Source: Undaria pinnatifida (Eukaryota; Sar; Phaeophyceae; Laminariales; Alariaceae). From it: 64,000 nucleotides of DNA. The translations under genes were made by a program, and so were the position numbers. The first letter of the stretch is position 1; each line of letters opens with the position of its first letter. The stretch lies in contig JABAKD010000028.1 of NCBI GenBank assembly GCA_012845835.1, positions 6,548,796 to 6,612,795 of the forward strand, given 5' to 3'. Shown here one piece after another: positions 36,320 through 47,789 of the stretch. Under the pieces are notes generated by a model. The model saw only the letters and a program-made list of their open reading frames with translations. It made no database searches and was not told where the DNA came from.

Positions 36320-37460
36320 CCGTGTTTTGTCTGTGAGGTATAGAGTCACTCGTGCAAGTAGCTCTAACCCGGTACTGAAAAGGGGAGTACCCCCCCCATC
36401 TTATCCTTGGTCGTCGGTTCTCCATTTTCAGTTACACTGGGCTACGCGCGCGAGTGGTCATCTATCAATAAGGTCTTCGGTTTCACGAGATACTCACCGC
36501 CCTTTCATTATTCGCTACCCTGCGCCAAAACATTTTAATGTTTATTTCCGCTGGCGAACTGAGGTAGTCAGCCACGCGCATTATTAGTAGCCTAAATTTG
36601 GCGGAGTAAGTGGGGGCATAGCTGCTGTATAGTAGCGTTCGTAGTCTCGGTCTGATGGTATTACGCACACGTCGGCTTTTGCGAGACGGTGTAAAGTCGT
36701 ACCGCTGTCCTCAGCGTTTTTTCGTGCTGCATGATTTTATACGTAATTTCTGGATGATCGTGATGTACGCCGGCGGTACAGTTGGGTTCCCTCAAGGTAG
36801 TACCGGCACGTGTGAGCCAAACTCCACGGTACTACCACTGCGGCAACCAACGTTGCTACGGCAACCGGCACTACCTCGGACACAATCACCATCGGAGTCA
36901 CCCCACGGTGGTATGGGAGTTGCACTTTATGGGCGTGAAGTTTAACGCGGGTTGAGCTATCCACGTGAGTAGCCATCGGTTAGTCGTTGATAAGTGTTTA
37001 CATGTATACTTCGAAGCATATATATATGTGCGTGTTTCAGGACCTCCAGCGCATAAAAGCGCTGGTCGAGTTGCCCGATAGAATGCCTTCCAAATCATGC
37101 TTCGGCTGAGATAATTGAGCTCTAGGTGTTAGGAGCCCAGAAGCTTCCGCTGTACCCGTACCGTGGGATGGCTCTGACGTAATTCCCATCTGTGTCAAGC
37201 GGTTGTACCGGGACTATTGCGGCAACCCCCCTGTGCTGCTCGGCTGGCACTACTAAGGGGCCGAAGTACTGATATATCACACCCGGGTTTTTCCACAGGT
37301 GAAGGTTAGTGAGGCTAAAGGCGGGGAGGAAGAAGAGGCGTCGCGTGGGATGAGGCAGGTGGAGGGGAAGGGGGTGGTTGTGCAGGGAATCAGGAGGCGT
37401 CGAGGTGTTGTTCCTGCGGTGTCGTGTAAATAGGGCTGTGCACGTGGAGTGATGAATATC
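36320..37460. other. no convincing gene
   Basis: An ATG frame at 36655-36945 (96 codons) has no recognisable features. Nothing else was seen. Confidence 0.3.
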
Positions 37461-37463
37461 GTG

Positions 37464-37723
37464 GACGCGTGCTACGATAGAGGCGCACCACTTTTTTTCT
37501 CAATACTACCCCTCGATTTGGGAGCTTAAGAGCTCTCCCAAAACCTCATTTGGAAAAAAATGAAACTGCCACCGGATGAAAAACCCCATAGCCTACGAGG
37601 TACACGACGATAATCATGCAAAAATTAAGGGGGCGTGTTTTCCGACGATTTTGGGTTAAGGACCCCCGTCATTCAGTAACATTTCAGACGAAAACTGCTA
37701 GGTACCTCTATCGTAACACGCGC
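37464..37723 (+). mobile_element. MITE-A copy 7
   Basis: 260 bp. GACGCGTGCTACGATAGAGG to ACCTCTATCGTAACACGCG, with all internal landmarks. Confidence 0.9.
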
Positions 37724-37877
37724 CCGCGCGCTATTTCGTAAGAGTCGTGTTTCTGTCGCTATGATAGGCTTGCCGAAGCCGTGGAGATGTCCGCCGACGT
37801 GTGGATGAGCATGTTGGGTATACCGCTCCAGTCTCGCATGGTCGTCAAGATAAAGCACCTCCCGTTTTTAGTACACC

Positions 37878-38060
37878 ATGCTGCTCTTCAGGGTGTTTCG
37901 CCGCATGCATTGCAATGGGATTCGGCACCGACTCGTGGAGGCAGAAAAATACCTAATGGTTGATTCTCGGTTCTTGGAAGGCTCCAAGCGACACTTCGAA
38001 ATGAATGTTGTGGTAGCAGCAGTAGAAGCGGCAGCGTATGATGCAGCCGGTAACGACTAA
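37878..38060 (+). CDS. possible exon, 60 codons
   Basis: An ATG frame ending in TAA. The second half (RLVEAEKYLMVDSRFLEGSK, then HFEMNVVVAAVEAAAYDAAG) is helix-prone and protein-like. A CTCTTCAG acceptor-like site lies inside (37890), so the true exon may start at 37891. No domain was recognised. Confidence 0.3.
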   Translation: MLLFRVFRRMHCNGIRHRLVEAEKYLMVDSRFLEGSKRHFEMNVVVAAVEAAAYDAAGND

Positions 38061-38489
38061 GAAGAGATGCGCACTAAGGGGTATTTGGCCCTTGGAAAGC
38101 CATCAATCGATCCTTCACTAAGGTGTTGCTCTACGGTCTAGCTCCTTGACCCTTGGAAAGTGATCAACCGATCGGTCGAGATGAGCGCAATGCGATAGTA
38201 GACCGAGGGTATGGTTAAAAGGAGGTTCACCTTTAGCTGTACGAGGTGGCTACGTTTTCACGTACGTTTTTGTGTTGTTGTTTTTTCTGCTTCCCGATAT
38301 ACGCCGCAGCGTCGCCATGAGATGGTTTGTTACGCTACGTAAACGCCCAGAATGTAGCGCGGAATTGAAAGATTTTTCAGAAAAGGGGTGCAGAGCCACT
38401 CACTCGCGCGAGTAGCTTAAAGTAAGCAGTGAAATAAATGTATGACGCACTATAGTCTAATGTGTAAAACCGAAACCTCAGTCAGTGAG

Positions 38490-38580
38490 GGATGCGCTAC
38501 GACATAGAGGTAGTAGTATAACATTTCTCGGCAAAAAAAAAAACATCTGCACTCCTTAACCCAAAAACACGCCCGAAATT
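38490..38580 (-). mobile_element. MITE-A fragment
   Basis: GATGCGCTACGACATAGAGG followed by ACTCCTTAACCCAAAAACAC: one degraded end of the family in reverse orientation. Confidence 0.6.
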
Positions 38581-38784
38581 TTGTATACCTAATGTAATAG
38601 GCCATTGTTATGAGGCTAAGTTTGGGTAAGCTTTTGCAATTACAGTCGACCCCGCTTTAAGGAAACCAAAATTAAGGAAACTCTCCGGGTAAAGGAAACA
38701 AATTTTCGCCGAAACACAATACCCCGCAGAATGTAATATATATAGGCGTGAAATCGTACATTTATTTGAGACAACAATAATTTG

Positions 38785-40800
38785 GAAAAGGAAGCACAGG
38801 CAGATGTGTTAAAATTGCGGTAAACAACCTTCCCAACCCATTACGTAGGGTATTTCGTACATACCGTCTGCATGATCGCCTCCCAACCTATGCCAAGCGA
38901 AGTATTACTAACGAGGTAACGTAATTGAGTGCGTGTATACCAAGTATGACTAACGAGGTAACGTAGTTGAGCACATGTATACCAAGCGTTCCTTTAAAAC
39001 TGACGATTCGCATCCCTCCCTCTAATGCTCAATGGCGGAGACAGTACATGGCCACATACATCACCTCGCACGCTGTATTTGGCAATACGTATCTCTTTCG
39101 TATAATTAGCGATGTCAGAAAATAATGGTAACTGTATGATGATAGTGACAAACAGTGCATGACCACATCACCTCGCCTGTTGTATTTGACAATACGTATA
39201 TTTTTCTTATAATTAGCGATGTCAGAAAATAGTGGTACCTACAAATATTCTATAAAATATTCTAGCTTTCGATCCATGTATCATACAACAACAAATTATG
39301 AAGATTTAACACGATATTTACTACACTTAAACACTGGGTTGCATGCTGCATCTAACATCAAACCTTCTAGAATAGTAAACATTACAAGCCAGATGATATA
39401 AAGGGATGTCTTATTGCTTCAATCGTCAGGTTTGTCCCCTTTGAGGATTTATAGTTTCCGCGCACATTTTGAAATGTCCCGCCCCCCGCCCCCCCCCCCC
39501 CCTCCCCTCCCCCTCCACTGACCCCTCTTGTTCATAAAAAAAAACAACCCTCCCCCCCCGCCCCCCCGTCCCCCGATTCCCCCCCCCTTCCGCCTAGTTT
39601 GTCCAAACGCCCCACTCACAATCAAAATCGGCCTGAGTAATAAACACCTATACGCAGTTGATATCACGTCATTATCTTTCTGACCATCCATGACGTTGTT
39701 TTCAATTCTCCCCCCCCCTCCAACGCCCTCTTTTCCAACCACCTGCACGATCGCCTAGACCTAGCACCACGCGTAGAACAAGCTGCTACATATCTTTGAT
39801 CTCACAGCCGAAGTGTATTTGAATATTATTTGTGACCTAAACCTCCTAAAAAATCTCCCCCCCCTCTTGCTCTCCCTTACTCAATCGCCCCACCAAATAT
39901 CGAAATCCGCCACATTAATAAACACTTCACGCACAGGATATCACCTCATTATCTTTCGAGAGCCATTCATGCCGCTGTGTCCCCCCCCCCCCCACACCTC
40001 GAACGCCCCCTTCTTCCCCATCACCCGCACCATCGCCTAGACCTAGCACCACACGTATAACAAACCCCTCACCTAAAGCCCTTCCTCCCCCCCCCCCCCC
40101 GCCCCCCCCCCGCCCCCACCCCCCACCTCCCCCCGACCCATCCCAACCCCACCCCCTCGAACACTCCACCCTCTCTTTACTCACTGATTGTACGACTTAC
40201 CCCAGGATATACATGATAAACTGATGCATTATTTCCAAAACCGTCACATTAATCCCCTCAAAATAATGTATAGTTTCCAGGCACATAGTGAGCTGCCCCC
40301 CCCGCCCCCCCCCCCCCCGCCCCAACCCCCCCCCCCCACCCAATAATAAACTGGTGCCAAAACCGTCAGATTTATCCCCTCGAAAGGATTTATAGTTTAC
40401 ATGCACAAATTGCCCCCTTCCCCCCCCCCCCCCCCCCTCCAAACCCGCTCGCTTTTGATCAAAACCAGGCCGCCACGTCCTTAAAAACTCCGCCCCACCC
40501 CCCTCACCGGTTATTCGACTTACAAGATTCACTTGATAAAAGGATACATTTCCCTTCACAGCTGTCAGATTTTGTCCCCCTCAGAAACGGGTTTTATAGT
40601 TTCCGCGCACAGACTGACTAAAATCATCCTGTTGACCCTGATAGCTACACTGTAGTTGTAAGGGGAGTCGCCGACCTATATCCTTAATGAGGACACACAA
40701 CTCGTAATGCGCGCGATCGGAGTATCACACACAGCTTGCAAAGATGAGTTTCGACGAAATCTTCGATCTCACAGCTGGAGTGTATTTTCATTTTTTATAA
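38785..40800 (+). repeat. C-rich composite repeat, copy 3
   Basis: The same order of blocks as copy 1: CATTACGTAGGGTATTTCGT (38841), GCATGATCGCCTCCCAACC, C-run sub-units with GCCTAGACCTAGCACCAC (39750 and 40037), and the end block GGGAGTCGCCGACCTATA to CAGCTGGAGTGTATTTTC (40663-40790). It lies wholly inside the pogo-like element, abutting its transposase remnant. Confidence 0.75.
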
Positions 40801-40893
40801 TATGGGGGGGTCCAGATTCTAGTCCGCAGGCCCCCCTTAAATCACGTCTCAGCGTACCCTCTTCGCCAGCAGAGTAGTCTCACTGATGTAGAA

Positions 40894-41271
40894 GTGCGAG
40901 AGGCAATTAAGACGTGGCTTTCCGTAGAGGATGACCCCAGCGTGCCGGAAGACGAGGTAGCTCTGGAACTGGAGATTGTGGAGCAGAACATGGCAAACTT
41001 GGAGGTTGATGCCTCTTCTGACGACGAAGAAGGCGGGGATGGGCCAGCCTCGTGTATTACATTTTCGATGATAGGGGCTCAGGTCCGCGCTAGCTTAGAG
41101 AGTGTTCGCTCTTACTTGTACGCCAATGGAAAGGATGTCGAATACCGCGAAGCCCAGCACCTCCTTTCGAAAACGGTGCATTCGTTCACGCATGAAACAC
41201 AAGTCAAGCGCAGGTCCAAGGAGGGGGGGGAGCTGCAGGCAACTCTTCGCGATATGTGGAGGAATTCGTAG
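40894..41271 (+). pseudogene. transposase C-terminal remnant (pogo/Tigger-like)
   Basis: An open frame continues upstream to about 40801 without a start codon. It reads ..SLTDVEVREAIKTWLSVEDD.., an acidic Asp/Glu stretch (residues about 45-60 of the part after 40894), then ..VRSYLYANGKDVEYREAQ.. and ..ELQATLRDMWRNS and a TAG stop. Charged, helix-rich C-terminal tails with an acidic patch are usual after the DDE domain of pogo-type transposases. The catalytic part is missing, displaced by the composite repeat. Identity is inferred mainly from its position between pogo-type ends. Confidence 0.5.
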
Positions 41272-41660
41272 CATTGAGTGTTCGCTGTTTATCGGCCATA
41301 CGCCGTATTGTGTGCTTGTGTCTGAATGGCGCTCCAGTAGAGAGTAACGCAGGAGAGTTTCTGCGTGCGCTCCCCCAGGGGTAAACAAGAGTCACCAGGT
41401 GAATTTGAAGTGTCCATCAGGTATTTTCCGTGCTGTGCGGTGGTGTTCAGCAATAAACAATTACTTTCTCGCCGAGTCCCAGCCTCTTTTTTTATTCCAA
41501 CAATGCCCTGCCCAGGGCGCACCTTTTGACGTATGTACCACCACCATTGACCCCGGGGATGTTGCGTTCTGATCCCCTGAAGTTTAAGGAAACTTCCCCG
41601 CGGTAGGGAAACATTTTTCGAAGCAAAACCATAAGTTTCCTTAAAGCGGGGTCTACTGTA

Positions 41661-41990
41661 TCCTTTTGCAAGAGGTCAAACGGAATAATACCCTACTAAT
41701 TCCTTAGCAAATGGCGTCGTCGGCAGACCATGGGCTTTTTGGGTCGTAAGTTCAAATTCCACCATTCACAATGATAAACTTTTTCAGACTTTCCCCATGT
41801 CGAACTTGAAAATACTCTCCCCGGTATCCCCAGGAAATGAAACCGCTTGGATATTGACACGTCCGCCCGTATATCCGGCCTACCTGCTATTCCCGCAATT
41901 TCAAGGGGGAAGAGTGTTATAAGGCTTAGTTTGGGTACGCTGTTGGTTGACCTTTTGCAAGTGGTCAAACGGACTAGTACCCCACTAATT
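41661..41990 (+). repeat. tRNA-like repeat, two partial copies
   Basis: TTTTGCAAGAGGTCAAACGG and TTTTGCAAGTGGTCAAACGG (41665 and 41951) begin related stretches. GTAAGTTCAAATTCCACC at 41745-41762 is a good box B, so the family may be tRNA-derived. GGCTAAGTTTGGGTA (38613) and GGCTTAGTTTGGGTA (41916) show that the pogo-like element landed inside one copy. Confidence 0.5.
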
Positions 41991-42055
41991 CATTAACAAA
42001 ATCTATACCAAAGCACCACGGGATTTTTCCATCGTCGGCTTTCACGTTTGTTTCT

Positions 42056-42140
42056 CGAAATCAGTTTTTGGGTAGGGTGTAGAGCTCCTCAAGCAACCAC
42101 CCTCGGCTGAAGGAAAAAAGAAACTGGATACCTCCACCGT
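42056..42140. mobile_element. MITE-A-related fragment
   Basis: ATCAGTTTTTGGGTAGGGTG, TAGAGCTCCTCAAG and ATACCTCCACCGTAGC resemble one end of the family. Highly diverged. Confidence 0.4.
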
Positions 42141-42749
42141 AGCTGGTGTTTGGTAGCAGCAGTAGCACTAGATTCGGCGGTGTATTATACAGCAGCAGAA
42201 GGTCTGAAATGTGTACTGAACTACTTCGTTGGCCGTACGTTTGTCTGCTAGACGAACCGATGAAACTATGTCGAAGGTCGGTCAAATTCTTGTCTAGTAA
42301 ACTCCCCCACCCCCCCCCCTTGACGTCAAAAAGCATAGCAGTTGTCGCTTTTAATAGTCTTAATTATCTTTTATTTTCCACATCCGAGAATGTGTGCGGT
42401 GTTAGTGTCAGCAGTTATAAAAGGTCATGAAAGAATCGACAACCCAGACCGTGAAAAAGAGAAGGCGCAAAACAATGTATTCAACAACCAACTACTCGTA
42501 CCGAAGAAGAGCAGACGTGCGTCCTTGCCATTCTGGCCCATATTGGGGCCTTCTATGCCGCTGCGTGCTGAAGACTCCCTCGGTCGTGCAGCGACCACCG
42601 TCGAATGGCTGACGTACGCACCATTGAAGTTGTTGGGGGAGTTGGCGACAAGGGGTGCGCCTTGGCTGAATACGCTGTGGCTCCACCCCCTGATGAGTTG
42701 CACCCACATTTTGGGGGTAAATCACTTCAAATTGGTGTGGGGGCTTTTT

Positions 42750-42905
42750 TTTCCGTGGTCATCTCGGGAGCAACGAAATTGCAGCAATCGAAGGCACAAA
42801 GGTGCCTCCATGAGTTTGATCCAATATGACGTGCAGAATGAATGTCAACCCCTGCCATCGCTCTGATCTAACAAACCCAAAAAGCCAGAGAACAGAGATC
42901 GTGGG
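42750..42905 (+). repeat. dispersed repeat R2 (copies at 44508-44640 and 45400-45500)
   Basis: GGGAGCAACGAAATTGCAG, AGGCACAAAGGTGCCTCCAT, GTCAACCCCTGCCATCGCTC and AGCCAGAGAACAGAGATCGT recur. Two copies flank the copia-like remnant in the same orientation. The class is unknown. Confidence 0.6.
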
Positions 42906-42975
42906 AGAAATATTGAGGACAAGAGAGGTACATCCATGTCACCCCCGCTTCGACTCGGTTGTTGGGGCGACCTGC

Positions 42976-43404
42976 TGTTAGGAATATGAACCTTGGATTC
43001 ACACCTAAGTTAATGCGCAGTCTATTCGAGCAGTCTATTCGCACGAATAAGAAAAGCAGTTGAAACTTACGTTGAATCTTACGTTGAATATTCGGTGGGA
43101 CTCAGAGGTAAACGTGGATTTGAGCATGTCAACGTTGTCCCGTTCTCCCGGCTACCAGATTGCAGGCATTGTTCCGTGATGATCAAGTCAAGTGGCGATC
43201 CAGCCCACCATGATCACTCTCCCTTCTCTCCCTTATCTCGTCTGTCTCTCTCCCTTCTATCTCATTTTTCTATCTCTTTGGCCGCAAGCACCCTTTCCAA
43301 AATATCGCTTCTCTTCCTTATCACGAGTGATCTTAACAGACACTTCGGTGCCACCTCTACATCTCTTCGCATAGAAGATCGATCCTCCACACACATTGTT
43401 TTCA
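42976..43404 (+). repeat. LTR of a Ty1/copia-like element
   Basis: About 429 bp beginning TGTTAGGAATATGAACC and ending ..CATTGTTTTCA, so it has TG..CA ends. It is followed at once by GGTTGTGAGCCTCGACC, a plausible primer-binding site. The same junction type is seen at 10606. It contains a pyrimidine-rich stretch (43205-43320). No matching downstream LTR was found in the window. Confidence 0.5.
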
Positions 43405-43514
43405 GGTTGTGAGCCTCGACCTTCGATGCAAACATCGATCGGCACCAAGCGACATCTCATCGCAGTTTGTAGTATCTTACCGGGAAGTTTGAGAGGAAAC
43501 TATCAATAACCCGA

Positions 43515-43545
43515 CAACAGCATCACCATCACCATCACCATCACC
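43515..43545 (+). repeat. (CATCAC)n microsatellite abutting the gag start codon
   Basis: CATCACCATCACCATCACCA.. leads directly into CACCATGGG, giving an excellent start-codon context (A at -3, G at +4). Confidence 0.8.
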
Positions 43546-44109
43546 ATGGGAGAGTCCACGAAAGCAGCTGATGCTGTAGACAAACTCGTTAGAGCTGTCA
43601 ACGGCACATTTAATGGGCTCAAGTTCAATGTATGGAAACGCACGGCTCGGTCCGTGATAAGCAGTCGTCATTCCGGGATCTCCGTTATTCTGGAAGGGCG
43701 TCCTTGCCCCGAGCCCAACCTAATTAGTCCTCGTCCATCTTCTGTGAGAAGTAGGCCTTCACGAGCTGTAACTCCCAGCCAGGCCGCTGACGAAACGGAC
43801 ACTCAGTCCGGGGGAAAAAATCTGGTTGAAACAGCAAAAACTGTACAGCCGGACGCAGGGAGTACTCCCGTGGACACGGCGTATCTGCTACCATCATCTA
43901 CAGGATATTCTGCACTCCCAACCGCAACATCAGTTTTACGGGCCAAGGATGACAACAACATCTCGAATTATGAAGACATCAAGAACTGGCGCCGCGTAAA
44001 CCGTCTTCTGTTCGACTTCCTGTTCCTGACCATATTGGGAGCTACGGCCAGCTTTCTTCTAGAATCCAAGCCGAGACGAGGTGAACTTGCGAATGGGAGG
44101 GCTGCTTGA
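43546..44109 (+). pseudogene. Ty1/copia-like Gag, truncated
   Basis: A 187-codon frame with a strong ATG context. Residues about 22-58 (LNG-like F-N-G-x-x-F-x-x-W-K-R.., then VILEGRPCPEP) fit the N-terminal Gag pattern of copia elements. Residues 147-172 (NWRRVNRLLFDFLFLTILGA) followed by K-P-x-x-G-x-x-x-N-G-R-A-A fit the next conserved block. A TGA stands where Trp is usual. Homologous sequence continues past it (KYENSTRQRRR near 44130), then shifts frame to give DGQDPDIFVNK near 44190-44225. The apparent protein is therefore a truncated Gag, not a host gene. It was probably functional until recently, as only two lesions are obvious. Confidence 0.6.
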
Positions 44110-44275
44110 GATGGTATGGTTACAAAATATGAAAATTCCACCCGGCAACGTAGACGTATACAAAAACAGTACCTAACTCAAAATGGTCATGTCGGACGGG
44201 CAAGACCCAGACATTTTCGTAAATAAAGTATATCATATGCGGTCATCGTTGAGTACTTCTCCCATGTATACCAGT

Positions 44276-44560
44276 TCACCCCTCAAATAGTATACTTCGT
44301 TTACAAACCATTTGTGTTAGTTCCTGTTGTAGTATACGTCTACGTTGGCGGGTGGCATTCTTTCTGCTCTTCTTGCAGTGGAGCGGATGCCGCGAACTCG
44401 CTCGTATTCCGTTTTTCCCTCCAAGTGCGATATCGGGAAGCGAAGCAGAAGCCAGACACACCCTCGTCGTGACAGGGTGACATGGAGGGCCCTCTCTTAT
44501 CCTCAGTAATCTTGGGAGCAACGAAATTGCAGTCAATCGTAGGCACAGAGGTGACTCCAT
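44276..44560 (-). pseudogene. inverted Gag-like fragment
   Basis: On the minus strand, KNATRQRRRILQQELTQ (about 44365-44315) mirrors YENSTRQRRRIQKQYLTQ on the plus strand at 44130-44185. The two are an inverted pair separated by about 150 bp. The rest of the frame is unassigned and overlaps repeat R2. Confidence 0.4.
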
Positions 44561-44636
44561 GAATTTGATGGAAGATATGACTTACTTGTTAAGTGAGTGC
44601 CAACCCCTGCAATTGCTCTGTGCCAACAAACTTACT

Positions 44637-44971
44637 AGTACTACTACTGCCTACTACTACTACTGCTACTACTACTACTCTACTACTACTACTACTGCTA
44701 CTACTACTACTGCCTACTACTACTACTACTGCTACTACTACTACTACTACTACTACTACTGCTACTACTACTACTACTGCTACTACTACTACTAATACTA
44801 CTACTGCTACTACTACTACTACTGCTACTACTACAACTACTACTGCTACTACTACTACTGCTACTGCTACTGCTACTACTACTACTGCTACTACTACTAC
44901 TACTACTGCTACTACTACTACTGCTACTACTACTACTGCTACTACTACTGCTACTACAACTACTACTACTA
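44637..44971 (+). repeat. (CTA)n / (ACT)n microsatellite with CTG variants
   Basis: About 335 bp of ACTACTACT with interspersed TGCTACTAC. All six frames are open or nearly so (poly-Thr, poly-Tyr, poly-Ser), and none is a gene. It ends directly against a MITE-A fragment. Confidence 0.95.
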
Positions 44972-44976
44972 CGGAC

Positions 44977-45070
44977 GTGTGCTACGATATCGGCAGCGTT
45001 TTTTGGCGAAACCATTTTCTGAACGACGCGGCTCTTCAGCATAAACTCGTCGGAACGCCGTTTTTTCAAA
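44977..45070 (-). mobile_element. MITE-A fragment
   Basis: GGACGTGTGCTACGATATCG, TTTTTTGGCGAAACCATTTT, CTGAACGACGCGGCTCTTCA: the right end of the family in reverse orientation, degraded. Confidence 0.6.
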
Positions 45071-45116
45071 TCAAAACCCTAACCAGGGAACAGAGGTTGT
45101 TGGCGAAGTACTGGCT

Positions 45117-45815
45117 ACCCTGCCCACCTTAGCATGCAGTAGTTTCCTCGTTTACTGGCTTATTTTGGTTCGTTTTGTGTTAGTCCTCGGGTAGGCGCGA
45201 CGCTGAGAGCGCACTCAGCGCGGCGTTTATCCCGACATCTTATCACCGTACTTGCTTGGAATGGTTGGTGTGGGCGCACAAAAATACAACAGTAACAGGG
45301 TCAATGCGCTGGACGCTTGTCCTGGCTAAAATAACGTGTGTATGCCGTTCCAACTCCCCTGTTCAGGGTTCGAGGCCAGCGAATTGCTTCTTCAATACAT
45401 TGATTGATCCAATATGACCTGTATAATGAGTGTCAACCCCTGTCATTCCTCTGTTTGAACAAGTCGAAAGCCAGAGAACAGAGATTGTGATAGAAATACG
45501 GACCACCCCACCTACCTGGCTTAGCATGAGGTAGTTTCGTCGTTTACCATCTTGGTTAGCCTTGTTTTTATTCTTGGATAGGTGCGGTGCTGAGAGCACG
45601 CTTTAGCGCGGAGTTTACACCGGGCGAGATCCTCCTGCCGGGACAGGAGGCCAAATTTAATCCAATACTTAATATAGATGATTGATGTCGGCGCACAAGA
45701 ATATAACAGCAACAGGATCAATGCGCTGGACACTTGTCCTGGCTAAACAACGCCATGTTCCGTGTCAACTCCGTGTGCAGGGTTCGAGGCCAGCAAACTG
45801 CGTCTTCGATACATC
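45117..45815 (+). repeat. repeat R3 with box B, two tandem copies (third inverted at 63405-63505)
   Basis: The 45117-45420 unit recurs at 45515-45815: CTTAGCATGxxGTAGTTTC, GCTGAGAGC-CGC..AGCGCGG, AATGCGCTGGAC, TTGTCCTGGCTAAA, CAGGGTTCGAGGCCAGC. The last is a box B-like word, so a tRNA-derived SINE is possible. The reverse complement of 63405-63505 matches the GCTGAGCGC..CAGCGCGG to CGAATCCAATACTTA part. Confidence 0.65.
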
Positions 45816-45819
45816 GCCG

Positions 45820-47780
45820 CAACCGTTTTCGTGGGCGTACCATGCGGCAAGCACCCGTGCGCGAGTCAGGATACAGCTGCCCGAGGCCGGTTGCGGAAGG
45901 TAGCCTTTTGGCTGATTGTTTCCAGGTGATTTTATGGCGCTAAGTGAATATCATTGGCAGTTGGTGGCTGTCCCTTCGGATAGGACTCAAAGTCAACGCT
46001 TTGTCCTGTCTTTGCACGGTCGAGTCTGTTTTCAGATGCCATGCTACAGTGCTGCTGGAGGGGGGGGCAACAACGGTCGGCGGAATCAAACTTATATTCT
46101 GGGTATGACGACTCCACATATATATGCTGTGAATGCCTTGCCTATCATGTTGACAACAGCCACACAAAAACGGACAAAAGCTACGTGTAGTGTCTAGTCA
46201 CTGATGTTACGAATGCACTTTAAGTCGCTCTGAGGGCCTCTTTTTCAGCTGTTCGGAGCCCCTTGCGAGGGCGGCTGAACTTTTTTCCGGTTGTGTGTGT
46301 TTCGGTTTCGCGACACGCGAGGCCGGCCGTGGATGGTTCCGTCACGCTGCATCAACAAAAAAAACTTGAACGGCCGGTAGCGGAAACGGGGGCATCCCCC
46401 CGGTCATAGCCCTACCCAACGCCGTTTGTGGTCTACACTCGTGAAACGTCGGTGGCAACAACTGGAGAATCCTGGATTATGCCCAGTTTTACACACGCCA
46501 CGTGCCTGGTACACGCCAAAATGGTTTATATATATATATATATTCGCTGGTTCTGGTTTTGAATTTCCATGTCAGGGTACGCTATGTTGTTTTTAACTTG
46601 TTACTTGACTGAGCCCCCGTGGAGTTCGGATGGATTATCAGGCGTGACTACGAGTACCTCAGCAGCTGGCCGGGGATAAGACACTGGTTCATACACGGAG
46701 ACTTGTTCTTCCCCAAAAAGCGTACAAACAAGTACATGCGCAGGTGCAGACATGGGCATATGCCCAGGCTGAGGCATAGACACAGCCACAGCCACAGCCG
46801 CAGCCACGACCGCTGCCACAGACCCTTAACTCATACCGTGTCTGTCGAACTTCCATGGTTTGGTACACCTGCTCCTCCCGACAAACCACAGACACTGGTT
46901 CAAACATCCACCGCAAACCGGCGTGGCGTAAAACAGGGCACCCGTAACAAAACTTCAAGAATTGACTCGCACCCGTACTGCAGTTTCAACTCCGTACGTA
47001 GTGTCTTTTACGTTTCGCTGCACGCTCACTTGCCCCCCCTCCCCCCTTTCCTAATCCCGCTTGATCAGCTAAGTATCTCCCCCTCCTTGCTGCATTGTAA
47101 AAGGCACAGCAGTCCTGGGCATTGACCACAAAGGCATACAACTGCTGCAGCGGTAGCAGGATCTTCAATACACATAATCACAGTCGTTCCCTATGCGCGG
47201 CCTTGAAACCTCCCCACCGCTACTCGGTTCGAGTGTCGGTGGAAATTTTACCGCACGGACGAGCATATCAAATATTTTGTCGACACTAAACAAACTCGTA
47301 GGAAAAGAGCGCGCGCGATCTCTCGATCACCCCGCGCGCACAATCCATCTCTTCAATACAGACACACCGCACAAAAACCTCGAAGCTGCTGGGATTGACC
47401 TTTACCCCTTTTCCTCTTTGTTTGTCCCCACGCCGCGTAACCGACATTGCCGTAGGACGCAGGGAGCTACACTATAACAGTACGTTATACCCCCAGTTCT
47501 CACTACCTAGTTGAGACCGCCTGCTCGAGCGGCTAGCTATGCGCCTAGCACGCTAAAAGAATACTGCGACGCGGCGGAGCAACACACAACGATGTGTCGA
47601 GATGCTCGCCATGTCGCCGCGAAACCGAAATCTACCTAAGGCGACCCGCGCGAGTGCTTCTGAGCCGCCGAAAAACAGGCAAAGGCCCTGGAGATGACCC
47701 CTTATCGTGTACTTCATCGGTAAGCGTTGACTGCTACTAGCAGAGTACCGATAGATTGACTGCTACTAGCAGGGTACCGA
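45820..47780. other. no convincing gene
   Basis: Minus-strand frame 46819-46601 reads PGHMPMSAPAHVLVCTLFGE.. to ..LVVTPDNPSELHGGSVK and stop, with protein-like composition but no start. It could be a terminal exon or a transposon fragment. A (TA)n run lies near 46529-46545 and CAGCCA repeats lie near 46780-46815. Confidence 0.25.
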
Positions 47781-47789
47781 TAGATCTTG

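Larger units (their letters stand above)
38643..41658 (+). mobile_element. pogo/Tigger-like DNA transposon, 3.0 kb, decayed
   Basis: Ends are CAGTCGACCCCGCTTTAAGG-AAAC (left) and the reverse complement of CAGTAGACCCCGCTTTAAGG-AAAC (right), 23 of 24 matching, each flanked by TA. Three AAGGAAAC words lie within the first 60 bp and several at the right end, as expected of transposase-binding sites. A related locus at 41915-41965 without the insertion lets the junction be seen. The right third holds an ORF (40894-41271) that fits a transposase C-terminus. The middle has been replaced or invaded by composite repeat copy 3, so the element is not autonomous. Confidence 0.85.

Noticed and set aside
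42342..42866. 174-codon plus-strand ORF
   Set aside because: No ATG start, runs into repeat R2, no domain.
44637..45132. Long open frame of poly-Thr (and poly-Ser on the other strand)
   Set aside because: It is the translation of a CTA microsatellite; all frames are open for the same reason.
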